Assembly: GCF_018613195.1 (NCBI RefSeq)
Contig: NZ_JAGGQQ010000003.1
Coordinates: 124,001 to 188,000 of the forward strand
DNA length: 64,000 bases
Reading direction: 5' to 3'
DNA from: Bacillus sp. ISL-45
Lineage (GTDB): Bacteria; Bacillota; Bacilli; Bacillales; Cytobacillaceae
The translations under genes and the position numbers were made by a program. Positions within the stretch are counted from its first letter, which is position 1. Each line of letters begins with the position of its first letter. Positions 14,783-24,696 of this stretch are shown piece by piece. The notes under the pieces are model-generated. The model worked only from the letters and a program-made list of their open reading frames with translations, did no database searches and was not told where the DNA came from.

Positions 14783-15649
14783 ATGACTAATGAAAATAAT
14801 AAACAGGGTTTTCCACCGCAGCATCAAGACCACCAGCCTGGCACTGAGCCGGAAATGAATCCTGAACCTAAATCTGTCGATGAAAATTATAAAGGATCTG
14901 AAAAACTTGCTGGTAAAGTTGCCCTTATTACAGGAGGCGACAGCGGTATCGGCAAATCTGTAGCTATCTATTATGCAAAAGAAGGCGCCGATGTAGCAAT
15001 TGTCTACCTTGAAGAAAGCAAGGATGCGCAAACGACAAAGGAGCTAGTTGAAGCTGAAGGCCGGAAATGCCTGCTGCTAGCTGGTGATATCGGCAGAGAG
15101 CATTTCTGTGAGGAAGTGACAAAGAAAACGCTTGATGAGTTCGGTAAAATTGATATCCTGGTCAATAACGCAGCAGAACAGCACCCGCAAAAAAGTCTGC
15201 TCGATATCTCAGCAGACCAGTTGGAGAAGACGTTCCGCACGAATGTATTTTCTATTTTCCACCTGACAAAGGCTGTTTTGCCGCATTTAAAAAAGGGCAG
15301 TACAATCATAAATACCTCCTCTATTACCGCATACAAGGGTAATGAGAAGCTAATCGACTACTCTTCAACCAAAGGGGCGATTGTTTCATTTACGCGTTCT
15401 CTAGCCATGTCCCTTGCGTCACAGGGCATTCGTGTCAATAGTGTAGCTCCCGGCCCAATCTGGACTCCGCTCATTCCTTCTACCTTCAGTGCCGAGGAAG
15501 TCGCGAAGTTCGGAACAAACGCTCCAATGGGACATGCCGGCCAGCCATTTGAATTGGCACCTGCCTATGTCTATCTGGCAAGCGACGATTCTACTTATGT
15601 AAGCGGACAGACAATCCACGTGAATGGCGGCACAATTGTGAATGGATAG
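14783..15649 (+). CDS. SDR-family oxidoreductase, general-stress type (YhxC/YhdF-like)
   Basis: A 288-aa short-chain dehydrogenase. A ~40-residue hydrophilic, Pro/Glu-rich N-terminal extension (NNKQGFPPQHQDHQPGTEPE) precedes the Rossmann fold, as in the Bacillus YhxC/YhdF/YdaD group. Cofactor motif TGGDSGIG at ~52, VNNAAEQ at ~127, catalytic Ser in NTSSITAY and Tyr-x3-Lys in DYSSTKGA; C-terminus SGQTIHVNGG. Substrate unknown; relatives are annotated as glucose-1-dehydrogenase-like stress proteins. SD AAAGGAGTG. Confidence 0.85.
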   Translation: MTNENNKQGFPPQHQDHQPGTEPEMNPEPKSVDENYKGSEKLAGKVALITGGDSGIGKSVAIYYAKEGADVAIVYLEESKDAQTTKELVEAEGRKCLLLAGDIGREHFCEEVTKKTLDEFGKIDILVNNAAEQHPQKSLLDISADQLEKTFRTNVFSIFHLTKAVLPHLKKGSTIINTSSITAYKGNEKLIDYSSTKGAIVSFTRSLAMSLASQGIRVNSVAPGPIWTPLIPSTFSAEEVAKFGTNAPMGHAGQPFELAPAYVYLASDDSTYVSGQTIHVNGGTIVNG

Positions 15650-15652
15650 AAC

Positions 15653-15687
15653 CAAAAAAACTGCACCTTCAGCATCGGGGTGCAGTT
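15653..15687. terminator. Bidirectional terminator between the SDR and LacI-family genes
   Basis: AACTGCACC pairs with GGTGCAGTT. On the minus strand it is followed by TTTTTTTGG. Confidence 0.85.
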
Positions 15688-15705
15688 CATTTTGTTTCAA
15701 TGGGC

Positions 15706-16749
15706 TTACACAGGTAACTCTTTGTAATCCTTAGGATGACCGCAAGAGTAACGTGTAACTATTTTGAACGGTACGATAATCCGTTTGATTGGCTCATTAG
15801 GATTTTCTATAATCTCAATCAAACTTTTTGCAGCCTGGTAGCCCAGTTCGAAAATGTTAATATCAACAGAAGTTAAAGGCGGTCTTGCCATTTCAGCAAT
15901 GAGCACATTGTTAAAGCTGACAATGGAAACATCCTGTGGTACCGCGATTCCCATTTCATCCATCTTATTCAATACGCCAAGTGCCATTAAGTCATCGGCG
16001 ACTACCATTGCGGTAGGCGGCTGATCTAACGAAAGCAAAACCTCAACAGCATCCTGGCCGCTTTCCCGAAGGAACTCATCATTGACAATGTACTTATTTT
16101 CAAGATTAATCCCAGAGTTTCTCAAAGCCTTTTCATAGCCAAGCAGGCGTTCAACCGTTACGACTAAATCCAAATTTCCCCCGATAAAACCAATCCGGTC
16201 ATGTCCAAGCTGGATAAGATGTTCGGTCACTTCTTTGCCTGCTTTAAAATTATCATTATCGACATAACTAGTATTTTCATCATCTTTAAAAGGTTTGCCG
16301 ATCACAACAAAAGGAAAATTTCTTTCCTTCAGATACGCGATGACCCTGTCTTCCACCTTGGAATATAAAAGAACCACACCATCTACTCTTCCGCCCTGAA
16401 CCATTGCGACAACACCATCGAAAATTTCATCCTCTGTCTTTCCAGTTGTCATGTGAAGGGCGTACTGCTTCGTATGCGCCCCTTCGCTCAATCCTGTCAA
16501 GACAGTTGGAAAAAACGGGTTCTGGAATACGACATCAGTAGAACTTGGCATGACCAGACCGATTGCCCGAGTAGATTGGCTGGCCAGGCTTCTGGCGATG
16601 AAGTTCGGGTGATACCCTAGCTGGTCCATTACCTCCCTGACTCTTTCTTTCGTTTTTTCGCTGATTCTTGGACTATTGGCGATAACACGCGAGACAGTTG
16701 AAGGCGCGACATTTGCAACCTTTGCTACATCTTTGATTGTGACAGCCAT
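15706..16749 (-). CDS. LacI-family transcriptional regulator of maltodextrin genes (MalR-like)
   Basis: A 347-aa repressor. Residues ~4-50 are the LacI helix-turn-helix and hinge (TIKDVAKVANVAPSTVSRVI), residues ~60-345 the periplasmic-binding-like sugar domain (FIGGNLDLVVTVERLLGYEKAL; DVSIVSFNNVLIAEMARPPLTSVD). It lies downstream of the amylase and the MalEFG-type transporter genes on the same strand. Probable operators are the central-CG palindromes at 22408-22419 and 20915-20926. SD GGGAGGGGAAC. A maltose or maltodextrin effector is inferred from context. Confidence 0.88.
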   Translation of the reverse strand: MAVTIKDVAKVANVAPSTVSRVIANSPRISEKTKERVREVMDQLGYHPNFIARSLASQSTRAIGLVMPSSTDVVFQNPFFPTVLTGLSEGAHTKQYALHMTTGKTEDEIFDGVVAMVQGGRVDGVVLLYSKVEDRVIAYLKERNFPFVVIGKPFKDDENTSYVDNDNFKAGKEVTEHLIQLGHDRIGFIGGNLDLVVTVERLLGYEKALRNSGINLENKYIVNDEFLRESGQDAVEVLLSLDQPPTAMVVADDLMALGVLNKMDEMGIAVPQDVSIVSFNNVLIAEMARPPLTSVDINIFELGYQAAKSLIEIIENPNEPIKRIIVPFKIVTRYSCGHPKDYKELPV

Positions 16750-16866
16750 AAAGTTCCCCTCCCTTTTGCCAGAGCAATTCCCTTATCTTTATTATAAATG
16801 AATTGTCCAGGTTTTTTGCTTATTTTTTTAAGCGTCCATTAAACAACAGTTCAGGCAAGTGTTGGG

Positions 16867-18408
16867 CTATTCTCCTTGCTCTTTGTTTCTCTTCCTCCTC
16901 TTAAATAGAAGGAAAATGAAGCCGAAGAAAGCAGCGTATACAGCACCCATTGCCAGTAAATAAGGAATATTCAATCCGGTTTTTTCCGCAAGAACATAAA
17001 TTTCTGCTTTTTCCCGATCCATAGCCAGGTTATATTCTCCATCCTTGCTTCTGACAAGATCATTCGCAAGCAAGCCTCTCAGCTCTTTGCCATCTTCCAG
17101 CTGATCCGCTGTCAATGTGACATTCTGGGTATTTGAAGTATTATTAATCGCAATGACGGCAGTTTCATTCTCATAGGTCCTTTTGAAAACAGCCATTCCT
17201 TTCTTTTCATAAAGAACTTCCAAATCGCCTCTCCTCAATGAAGGAAGGTCATTGCGCAGCTCACCAATTTTCGTGATGTAATCAATTAATTCTTTATCCG
17301 CCCTGAAGCTCATCTGCCTGCGGTTATCCGGGTCTTCTCCACCGTCTAGCGCGATTTCACTTCCATAATAGACAATCGGAATTCCTGGAGCAGTATACAT
17401 ATAGGTCAGCGCCATCTTCCATCTCGTTCCTGGATGGTGCCTGTTCTGGACGGCTTTCCTTGTGAACCTGACCATATCATGGTTGTCGATAAAATTACCC
17501 ATCAACTCAGGGTTTTCGTATATCGCTTTATTTCTCTTTGCAGTTGTTAAAAGCCAGTCCAAAGTTTGGTCAGGCTTTTCGAATGCAGTGCGCAGCTGCT
17601 CATTCAATGGAAAATCAACAAAGCCATCGATTCCCGCTCTATCATATTCAGCAATATAATTTGGGTCCTCAGACCATACCTCGCCAATCAGATAAAAGTC
17701 ATCTTTTACACTTTTCACTTCTTTTGAAAAATCCTCCCAGAACTCAACCGGGACGTGGCGGACAGTATCGAGTCTGTAGCCGTCGATATCCGTTTCTTCA
17801 ATCCACCATTTAGCGGCATCCAGCAAATATTTCTTTGTCTCCGGATTTTCCTGGGCTAAATCCGGCAATCCATAAAGCCAGTTATTCTCCAGCTGGTCTT
17901 GATCGTTCCAGTCAAAAATATCCTGCTTTTCATGGAACCAATCTTTCTTAGCAGGATCATTTACCCACTCGTGTTCGGGCGCAACATGGTTGACGACAAA
18001 ATCCAAAATGATCTTAATGTCACGATCATGTGCTTCTTTTACCAGCTCTTTGAATTTGTCAACGCTTCCAAAATGCTCTTCTGTATTATAGAAGTCTTTG
18101 ATCCAGTATCCATGGTATCCTTTATCGACATTATCGAACACAGGTGTCAGCCAGATAGCGGTAAAACCCATATCCTTAATATAATCCAGCTGGTCGATAA
18201 CACCCTGGAAATCGCCTCCATGATAGGCCCTTGGGTCATTCGCATCAACATCGAAATCATTGCTATTGTCACCGTTGTTAAAACGGTCAACCATTAAAAA
18301 GTAAATTGTTTCATCCTGCCATTTGCGTCCTTCTTTTTCAGCGGCACCTACCGGGAGGGAGCTAAAAAGAAGAAACGGAATCAAGATGAAGATGATCATT
18401 TTTTTCAT
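16867..18408 (-). CDS. Membrane-anchored extracellular alpha-amylase (GH13)
   Basis: A 513-aa GH13 amylase that would cut starch or long maltodextrins outside the cell. Residues 1-22 are a signal peptide. The (beta/alpha)8 barrel shows DFVVNH (~136), the nucleophile D214 in GYRLDTVRH, acid/base E243 in LIGEVWS and D311 in FIDNHD. After a beta domain, residues ~481-502 (LLAMGAVYAAFFGFIFLLF) form a transmembrane helix followed by KRRKRNKEQGE, so the enzyme stays anchored with its catalytic part outside. Gene order places it directly after malG and before the regulator. SD AGGAGGACCGGAG. Confidence 0.93.
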   Translation of the reverse strand: MKKMIIFILIPFLLFSSLPVGAAEKEGRKWQDETIYFLMVDRFNNGDNSNDFDVDANDPRAYHGGDFQGVIDQLDYIKDMGFTAIWLTPVFDNVDKGYHGYWIKDFYNTEEHFGSVDKFKELVKEAHDRDIKIILDFVVNHVAPEHEWVNDPAKKDWFHEKQDIFDWNDQDQLENNWLYGLPDLAQENPETKKYLLDAAKWWIEETDIDGYRLDTVRHVPVEFWEDFSKEVKSVKDDFYLIGEVWSEDPNYIAEYDRAGIDGFVDFPLNEQLRTAFEKPDQTLDWLLTTAKRNKAIYENPELMGNFIDNHDMVRFTRKAVQNRHHPGTRWKMALTYMYTAPGIPIVYYGSEIALDGGEDPDNRRQMSFRADKELIDYITKIGELRNDLPSLRRGDLEVLYEKKGMAVFKRTYENETAVIAINNTSNTQNVTLTADQLEDGKELRGLLANDLVRSKDGEYNLAMDREKAEIYVLAEKTGLNIPYLLAMGAVYAAFFGFIFLLFKRRKRNKEQGE

Positions 18409-18426
18409 CTCCGGTCCTCCTCATAA

Positions 18427-18460
18427 TTTAAGCAAAGGCCAAATATGGCCTTTGCTTAAA
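18427..18460 (-). terminator. Hairpin between malG-like and amylase genes
   Basis: TTTAAGCAAAGGCC pairs perfectly with GGCCTTTGCTTAAA (14 bp). On the minus strand only AAATT follows rather than a T-run, so it is probably an attenuator or mRNA-stabilising stem inside the operon rather than a full stop. Confidence 0.65.
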
Positions 18461-18479
18461 ATGTTTCTGCCCTAATAGA

Positions 18480-19322
18480 TTATCCTTTTGTTCCTCCTGC
18501 CGTCAAACCAGAAACAAAGTATTTTTGGAATGACAGGAACAGGATGGCAATCGGTACCGCAATCAATACTGCACCAGCAGCGAACGTCGTGAATTCTGCA
18601 CCGAACTGTTTGGCTACCATATCGTATAGACCAACTGCAAGTGTGTATTTTTCTTCTGTTCTTAAAAGGATTCTTGCAAGGATGAAATCACCGAATGGAG
18701 CAATGAACGCGAACAATGCTACAACCGCGATGATCGGTGTTGCAAGCGGCATGACGATCTGGAAGAAAATCCTCAAGTGGCCGGCACCGTCCATTTTAGC
18801 TGATTCATCGAGTTCTTTCGGAATCGTATCAAGATATCCCTTCATTAACCAAGTATTCATCGGAATTGCGCCCCCAACATATACAAGGATCAAGCCTAGA
18901 TGAGTGTCAAGTAACCCAGTCAATAATGCTAGGATGAAAATCGCGATCAGGGCTGCAAAGTTTGGAATCATCTGCAGGATCAGGAATGTCATCAAGCTGT
19001 TTTTACGGCCGATGAAACGATAGCGTGAAAAGGAATACGCAGTCAGGCTGACAAGGATGACTGTAAACACCATTGTCAATACACTTACCTTAAGCGAATT
19101 CCAGTACCAGTATAAGTACGCGCTTTGGTTAGTATCGAAAAGCTCCTTATAGTGAGCAAGCGTAGCATTTTCCGGAATGATGCTTGAACCGGATAAACTC
19201 TGACCTGGATTGAATGATGAACCGACAATCCATAGCAGCGGGTAAATAATGATCGCGAACATAGCTAAAATCACAAGATACGTTAATGTCAGTCTGAGAT
19301 ATTTCTGTCGTTTGATACTCAT
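18480..19322 (-). CDS. mdxG: Maltodextrin ABC transporter permease, MalG-like (MdxG)
   Basis: A 280-aa inner-membrane permease with six predicted helices. The EAA loop that docks the ATPase is KELDESAKMDGAGHLRIFFQIVMPL (residues ~175-200). C-terminus FVSGLTAGGTKG is typical of MalG. It pairs with the MalF-like gene just upstream (1-bp gap). No ATPase gene is present locally; in Bacillus the shared MsmX ATPase serves such importers. Confidence 0.93.
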   Translation of the reverse strand: MSIKRQKYLRLTLTYLVILAMFAIIIYPLLWIVGSSFNPGQSLSGSSIIPENATLAHYKELFDTNQSAYLYWYWNSLKVSVLTMVFTVILVSLTAYSFSRYRFIGRKNSLMTFLILQMIPNFAALIAIFILALLTGLLDTHLGLILVYVGGAIPMNTWLMKGYLDTIPKELDESAKMDGAGHLRIFFQIVMPLATPIIAVVALFAFIAPFGDFILARILLRTEEKYTLAVGLYDMVAKQFGAEFTTFAAGAVLIAVPIAILFLSFQKYFVSGLTAGGTKG

Positions 19323-19323
19323 A

Positions 19324-20607
19324 TTACATCATATCCTCTTCTTGGAATGATTTCGTTCTCTTAAACTGCCATAAAGCAACTCCAATAACGATCAAGGAAA
19401 GGAGCATGGTGATGGCAGCAGCTTTAGAATATTGTGCAGATGTCATCGTGAGGCTGTAAATCCACGAAATCAGGATATCTGTGCCCCCGGCATTAGCGCC
19501 TGGCACAGCAGGTCCGCCGCCATTAAAGAGATAAATAATATTAAAGTTATTGAAGTTGAACGTGTATTGCGTAATCAGAATTGGCGCTGTAGCGAAAAGC
19601 ACAAGCGGCAATGTGATGTTCTTGAACTTCTGGAAGTTTGTCGCACCATCCACAGTCGCTGCTTCGTATAATTCTTCCGGAATGGATTGAAGGACACCGG
19701 TTACCATTGCGAAAATGAACGGGAATCCAAGCCATGTTTGAATCATGATCAACGCGATTTTCGTATACATGGCTTCTGTCATCCATGGAATAGGATCGAT
19801 TCCAAAGAAACCAAGAATATCACGGTTGATAGCACCGAATGATTCGTTGAACATACCAGCAAATACAAGGATTGATACGAATGCAGGTACTGCCCAAGGA
19901 AGAATGAACACTGTACGGATGATTGCCTTTCCTTTTACATCCTTCTGGTTTACGAGAATCGCCAGGAACATTCCCAATGCAACCTGGAAAGTAGTTGCAA
20001 CGAAAGTCCAGATGATTGTCCATGAAAGTACGGAGAAGAATGTCTGACGCCAAGATTCTAGTTGGAACAAATCGAAGAAGTTTTTCAGTCCGACCCAGTC
20101 AACCAATTTTGCAGGTGGTGAATGGTACAGATCATAGTTAGTGAAAGCTAGTAAAACTACGAATAGAATTGGGAATACAACAACAAAAATCAATAGCAGG
20201 AATCCAGGTGACATGATCAAATATGGGAATCCATTATCAATTAAATTGTTGTATTGCTCCTTAACAGTGCTAAGACGCTCTCCCATGTCTCTTTTTAAGC
20301 CAGTCTTATATGCATCATTTAAGTTGAATAGATAGAAACCGATTCCAAAGATCAGGACAATCAGTGCCAGGATCCCTTCAACCATCAAGAAGATGGAGTG
20401 GTCACGAGGCGTCTGCTCTCCGAGTGTAAACAGGCCCCATAACCCCATGTTGAGCAGGTCTGCGAACACTCCGAAGAATGCACCGGTCAAAATTAAGAAT
20501 GCGATCCCTTTTAAATATTGTTTGTTGTATAGCTGTCCTAGCCCTGGAATAATCGAAAGGGCTGCTGCTATTCTGCGGTGGTTGGTTTGATAGGACTTCT
20601 CTTTCAT
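19324..20607 (-). CDS. mdxF: Maltodextrin ABC transporter permease, MalF-like (MdxF)
   Basis: A 427-aa permease. About eight helices: an N-terminal pair (PGLGQLYNKQYLKGIAFLIL; residues ~15-90) typical of MalF/MdxF precedes the core. EAA loop EELYEAATVDGATNFQKFKNITLPL near 320. FNNFNIIYLFNGGGPAVPG is a sugar-permease signature. SD AAAGGGGAA before ATG 20607. It is separated from the binding protein gene by an unusual 460-nt gap containing hairpins and an operator-like site. Confidence 0.93.
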   Translation of the reverse strand: MKEKSYQTNHRRIAAALSIIPGLGQLYNKQYLKGIAFLILTGAFFGVFADLLNMGLWGLFTLGEQTPRDHSIFLMVEGILALIVLIFGIGFYLFNLNDAYKTGLKRDMGERLSTVKEQYNNLIDNGFPYLIMSPGFLLLIFVVVFPILFVVLLAFTNYDLYHSPPAKLVDWVGLKNFFDLFQLESWRQTFFSVLSWTIIWTFVATTFQVALGMFLAILVNQKDVKGKAIIRTVFILPWAVPAFVSILVFAGMFNESFGAINRDILGFFGIDPIPWMTEAMYTKIALIMIQTWLGFPFIFAMVTGVLQSIPEELYEAATVDGATNFQKFKNITLPLVLFATAPILITQYTFNFNNFNIIYLFNGGGPAVPGANAGGTDILISWIYSLTMTSAQYSKAAAITMLLSLIVIGVALWQFKRTKSFQEEDMM

Positions 20608-20914
20608 CCTATATTCCCCTTTCTCTTTCTATGTTTTTTTAAGGCACCTCATCGTGTAACCCGCTATTCATGCCTACTCTGGACCATTCCCGTGTCAAAC
20701 TGCTTCTTTTCATAGAGTTTGATAGAGAATGGGCAAAGCATTGGCGAAAGCTGTAATCCTTGCGAAGAGACCTTGGTAAAAGCATCAGATGCTTTATGAG
20801 AACGAATACATTGTTTCCCGTAATGGAATACCTGCTCGAGACAACACTATTATTGTAACGATTTTTCGTGTTTTCACTCTCATGAAGCACCTGATCAGCT
20901 ATCTCTATTCTAGC

Positions 20915-20926
20915 GCAACCGTTTGC
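20915..20926. promoter_or_regulatory. LacI-family (MalR-like) operator inside the mdx operon
   Basis: GCAACCGTTTGC, a central-CG palindrome with one mismatch, very close to GCAAACGTTTGT at 22408-22419 upstream of the binding-protein gene. It lies just upstream of a TAGAAT hexamer on the minus strand. Confidence 0.5.
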
Positions 20927-21027
20927 TCAATGAAAGACTTTTTTACTGCAGTTTTCGTAAACTTTGTGACTTTTCACATACCGTTTATGAAAACACAGAA
21001 AATGGAATAAACTACTGGAAAATATAA

Positions 21028-21051
21028 CAGTACCCCCCAAGGGAGGTACTG
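21028..21051 (-). terminator. Partial terminator/attenuator after the binding-protein gene
   Basis: CAGTACC and GGTACTG, with an inner CCC/GGG, form a GC-rich stem 17 bp past the stop. On the minus strand TTATATTTT follows. Such stems keep solute-binding protein levels above permease levels. Confidence 0.7.
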
Positions 21052-21067
21052 CTATACCTTTTTCCTA

Positions 21068-22345
21068 TTATTTTGAGTGGTTTTGCTTGATGTTTTGCTC
21101 GATTTGTTTTACAGCTGAATCAAGAGCAGCTTGTGGTTCCGCTTTGCCTGTTACAACAGTTTGCAATGCGCTTGCCATTGGTGCCCAAACTTCACCCATT
21201 TCAGGGATGTTTGGCATTGGAACTGCGTCTTGAGTTTGAAGGGCAACAGCTTTCGCACCTTCGTTTTCAGCAAGAGCAGGATCGTCAACTAGTGCTACGT
21301 TCGTTGGAACTTCACCAGTTTGTTCGAAACGGTATTTAGCGTTTTCGTCATTAGTGATGTACTCAAGGAACTTTGTAGCCCATTCCTGGTTCTTAGAATA
21401 AGAAGAAACGTGCCAGCCTTTAACACCCATGAAAGTCTTCATTGGTGTGCCATCAGCGAATTTAGGGAATGGAGCAACACCGAAATCGATGCCAGCATCT
21501 TTCATGCCGCCGAACGCCCATGGTCCGTTCATGACAGAAGCAACCTTACCTTCATTGAATAGTCCGTCCATAGCAGAACCGCCGTTTTCGCCGATGATTC
21601 CGTTAGGGAATAACTTTTCATTGTACCATTTCTGGATGTATTCAGTTCCTTCAACAGCACCTTCGTTGTTCAATCCAAGATCTTGCGGGTTAAGAGCGCC
21701 GTCTTTTTCACCGAATACATATCCGCCGTTACCAGCGATTGGAGCGTGTGCAAAGTAGAAGTTATCCCAAAGTGCAAGGAAACCGTATTTGCCGTCTTTA
21801 GTGTTAGCTTTTGCAAATTCGTAAAGGTCTTCCATTGTAGCTGGAACTTCAGTCATAAGAGCTTTGTTGTAGATGAACACTGGAGTTTCAGCAGACTTTG
21901 GAAGTCCGTATAATTTACCATCGAAAGTTTGAGCATCGATTGAAGACTCAGAGTAAGTACCCTTAACGTCATCGCTTACATTAAGTTCAGCAATGTGACC
22001 CTGAACTGCAAGTTCACCGATTTGGTCATGTGGAAGAGTGATGATGTCCGGGCCAGTTCCAGCAGGACCGTCAAGACGTAATTGTTCTTTCATTTTTGTA
22101 GCCATTTCTACTTCTTTGAAATCGATTTTGATTCCGTGTTCTTTTTCGAAGTCTTCAGCTACTTTTGTAAGCCAGCCAGACTTATCTTTGTCTTCCCAAA
22201 CTACTAGCTTCTCTGGTTTAGAAGCGTCTTCTGTTTTCTCACCGTTGTCTTTTGAACCTGTGTTCTCTTCTTCTTTAGGTCCACAAGCAGCAAGTGCGCC
22301 AATCATTAAGACCAGCATCATGAAAATCGACAATGCCTTTTTCAT
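21068..22345 (-). CDS. mdxE: Maltodextrin-binding lipoprotein, MalE-like (MdxE)
   Basis: A 425-aa extracellular solute-binding protein. Residues 1-21 form a lipoprotein signal ending in the lipobox LAAC, then a Glu/Asn/Lys-rich linker (GPKEEENTGSKDNGEKTED). The mature part shows the MalE fold: WEDKDKSGWLTKVAEDFEKE, ITLPHDQIGELAVQGHI, GLPKSAETPVFIYNK, NGPWAFGGMKDAGIDFGVAPFP and WAPMASALQTVVTGK. It delivers maltodextrins to MdxFG. First gene of the operon, with a sigma-A promoter at 22466-22493 and operators just downstream. SD AGGAGGGG. Confidence 0.95.
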   Translation of the reverse strand: MKKALSIFMMLVLMIGALAACGPKEEENTGSKDNGEKTEDASKPEKLVVWEDKDKSGWLTKVAEDFEKEHGIKIDFKEVEMATKMKEQLRLDGPAGTGPDIITLPHDQIGELAVQGHIAELNVSDDVKGTYSESSIDAQTFDGKLYGLPKSAETPVFIYNKALMTEVPATMEDLYEFAKANTKDGKYGFLALWDNFYFAHAPIAGNGGYVFGEKDGALNPQDLGLNNEGAVEGTEYIQKWYNEKLFPNGIIGENGGSAMDGLFNEGKVASVMNGPWAFGGMKDAGIDFGVAPFPKFADGTPMKTFMGVKGWHVSSYSKNQEWATKFLEYITNDENAKYRFEQTGEVPTNVALVDDPALAENEGAKAVALQTQDAVPMPNIPEMGEVWAPMASALQTVVTGKAEPQAALDSAVKQIEQNIKQNHSK

Positions 22346-22407
22346 GTGTATACCCCTCCTAAAAATGTGTAATTACTCTTCATTGTGCAGATAGTCTTCC
22401 ATTCTGT

Positions 22408-22419
22408 GCAAACGTTTGT
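22408..22419. promoter_or_regulatory. LacI-family (MalR-like) operator in mdxE leader
   Basis: GCAAACGTTTGT contains a perfect 10-bp palindrome CAAACGTTTG. Centre is about 45 nt downstream of the predicted mdxE start site and 32 nt from the second operator, close to three helical turns. Confidence 0.65.
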
Positions 22420-22437
22420 AATTTAGTTTGCAAATCT

Positions 22438-22453
22438 ATGAAAACGATTGCAC
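22438..22453. promoter_or_regulatory. cre-like (CcpA) site just downstream of the mdxE start site
   Basis: ATGAAAACGATTGCAC matches the CcpA consensus WTGNAANCGNWNNCAW at all defined positions except the last. It spans about +6 to +21, a position suited to roadblock repression. Confidence 0.65.
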
Positions 22454-22465
22454 AACCTACTTCTT

Positions 22466-22493
22466 ATTATAAAGGCTTAAATCTTTTTGACAA
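22466..22493 (-). promoter_or_regulatory. sigma-A promoter of the mdxEFG operon
   Basis: On the minus strand TTGTCA (22493-22488), a 16-bp spacer and TATAAT (22471-22466). Predicted start near 22459. Confidence 0.8.
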
Positions 22494-22708
22494 CTAATTT
22501 TTTTATTTTTTTTAAAAGTCAGCTGAAATCATTAAAGTTTTGTGAATCAGCTTTTTATTGATTGACATTTCAAAATGAGTGTTCTACCCTTGTTTTAATC
22601 TTGATATGTTGCAGCTCTTTCCGTTAAAATTTCATCAAATAGAGCAAAACATTCATTTAATAAGTTCACTCTATAATTTTCTGGAACTTCGCAATATCAG
22701 CAATTTAA

Positions 22709-24490
<1,782 letters not shown>

Positions 24491-24495
24491 AACTC

Positions 24496-24528
24496 GCAAA
24501 CCCCTTTCCTTTCCGGGAAAGGGGTTGC
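24496..24528 (+). terminator. Terminator of the neopullulanase gene
   Basis: ACCCCTTTCC pairs with GGAAAGGGGT, extended by GCAA/TTGC, followed by TCTTTGTTCTTT. Confidence 0.75.
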
Positions 24529-24696
24529 TCTTTGTTCTTTGTATGTCCATTCAGACTATTAATGTCATTTCATCCATTTCAATTAAGATACGATGCTTTT
24601 CCAATTATTTTTTTCGGAAAACGAATCTTTTTCACTTCTATTTCTCCCTATAGTCTGTATAATTAAGGAATTGAATGACAGCTTGGAGATGTAAAC

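Larger units (their letters stand above)
20608..21067 (-). other. 460-nt intercistronic region of the mdx operon, possibly structured RNA
   Basis: No convincing gene: two short frames (20639-20890 minus, 20789-21010 plus) lack SDs and family features. On the minus strand it holds the post-malE attenuator (21028-21051), a LacI-type operator (20915-20926) beside a possible -10 TAGAAT (20912-20907), the perfect inverted repeat AAAGCATC-A-GATGCTTT (20779-20795), and a long imperfect hairpin in which CATTCTC/GGGAATG and TCAAACT/AGTTTGA pair (about 20683-20731). It ends in TTAAAAAAACATAG just before the mdxF SD. No riboswitch class I know matches. Confidence 0.45.

Noticed and set aside
20639-20890. 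83-aa minus-strand frame in the mdxE-mdxF gap
   Set aside because: Starts at a non-ATG codon without an SD, has no recognisable domain, and the region is better explained by hairpins and an operator.
20789-21010. 73-aa plus-strand frame in the same gap
   Set aside because: No SD and it crosses the attenuator-operator region in antisense; composition is not gene-like.
20608-21067. T-box, lysine or other known riboswitch in the mdx gap
   Set aside because: None of the conserved motifs I know (for example AGGGTGGNACCGCG of T-boxes) is present on either strand.
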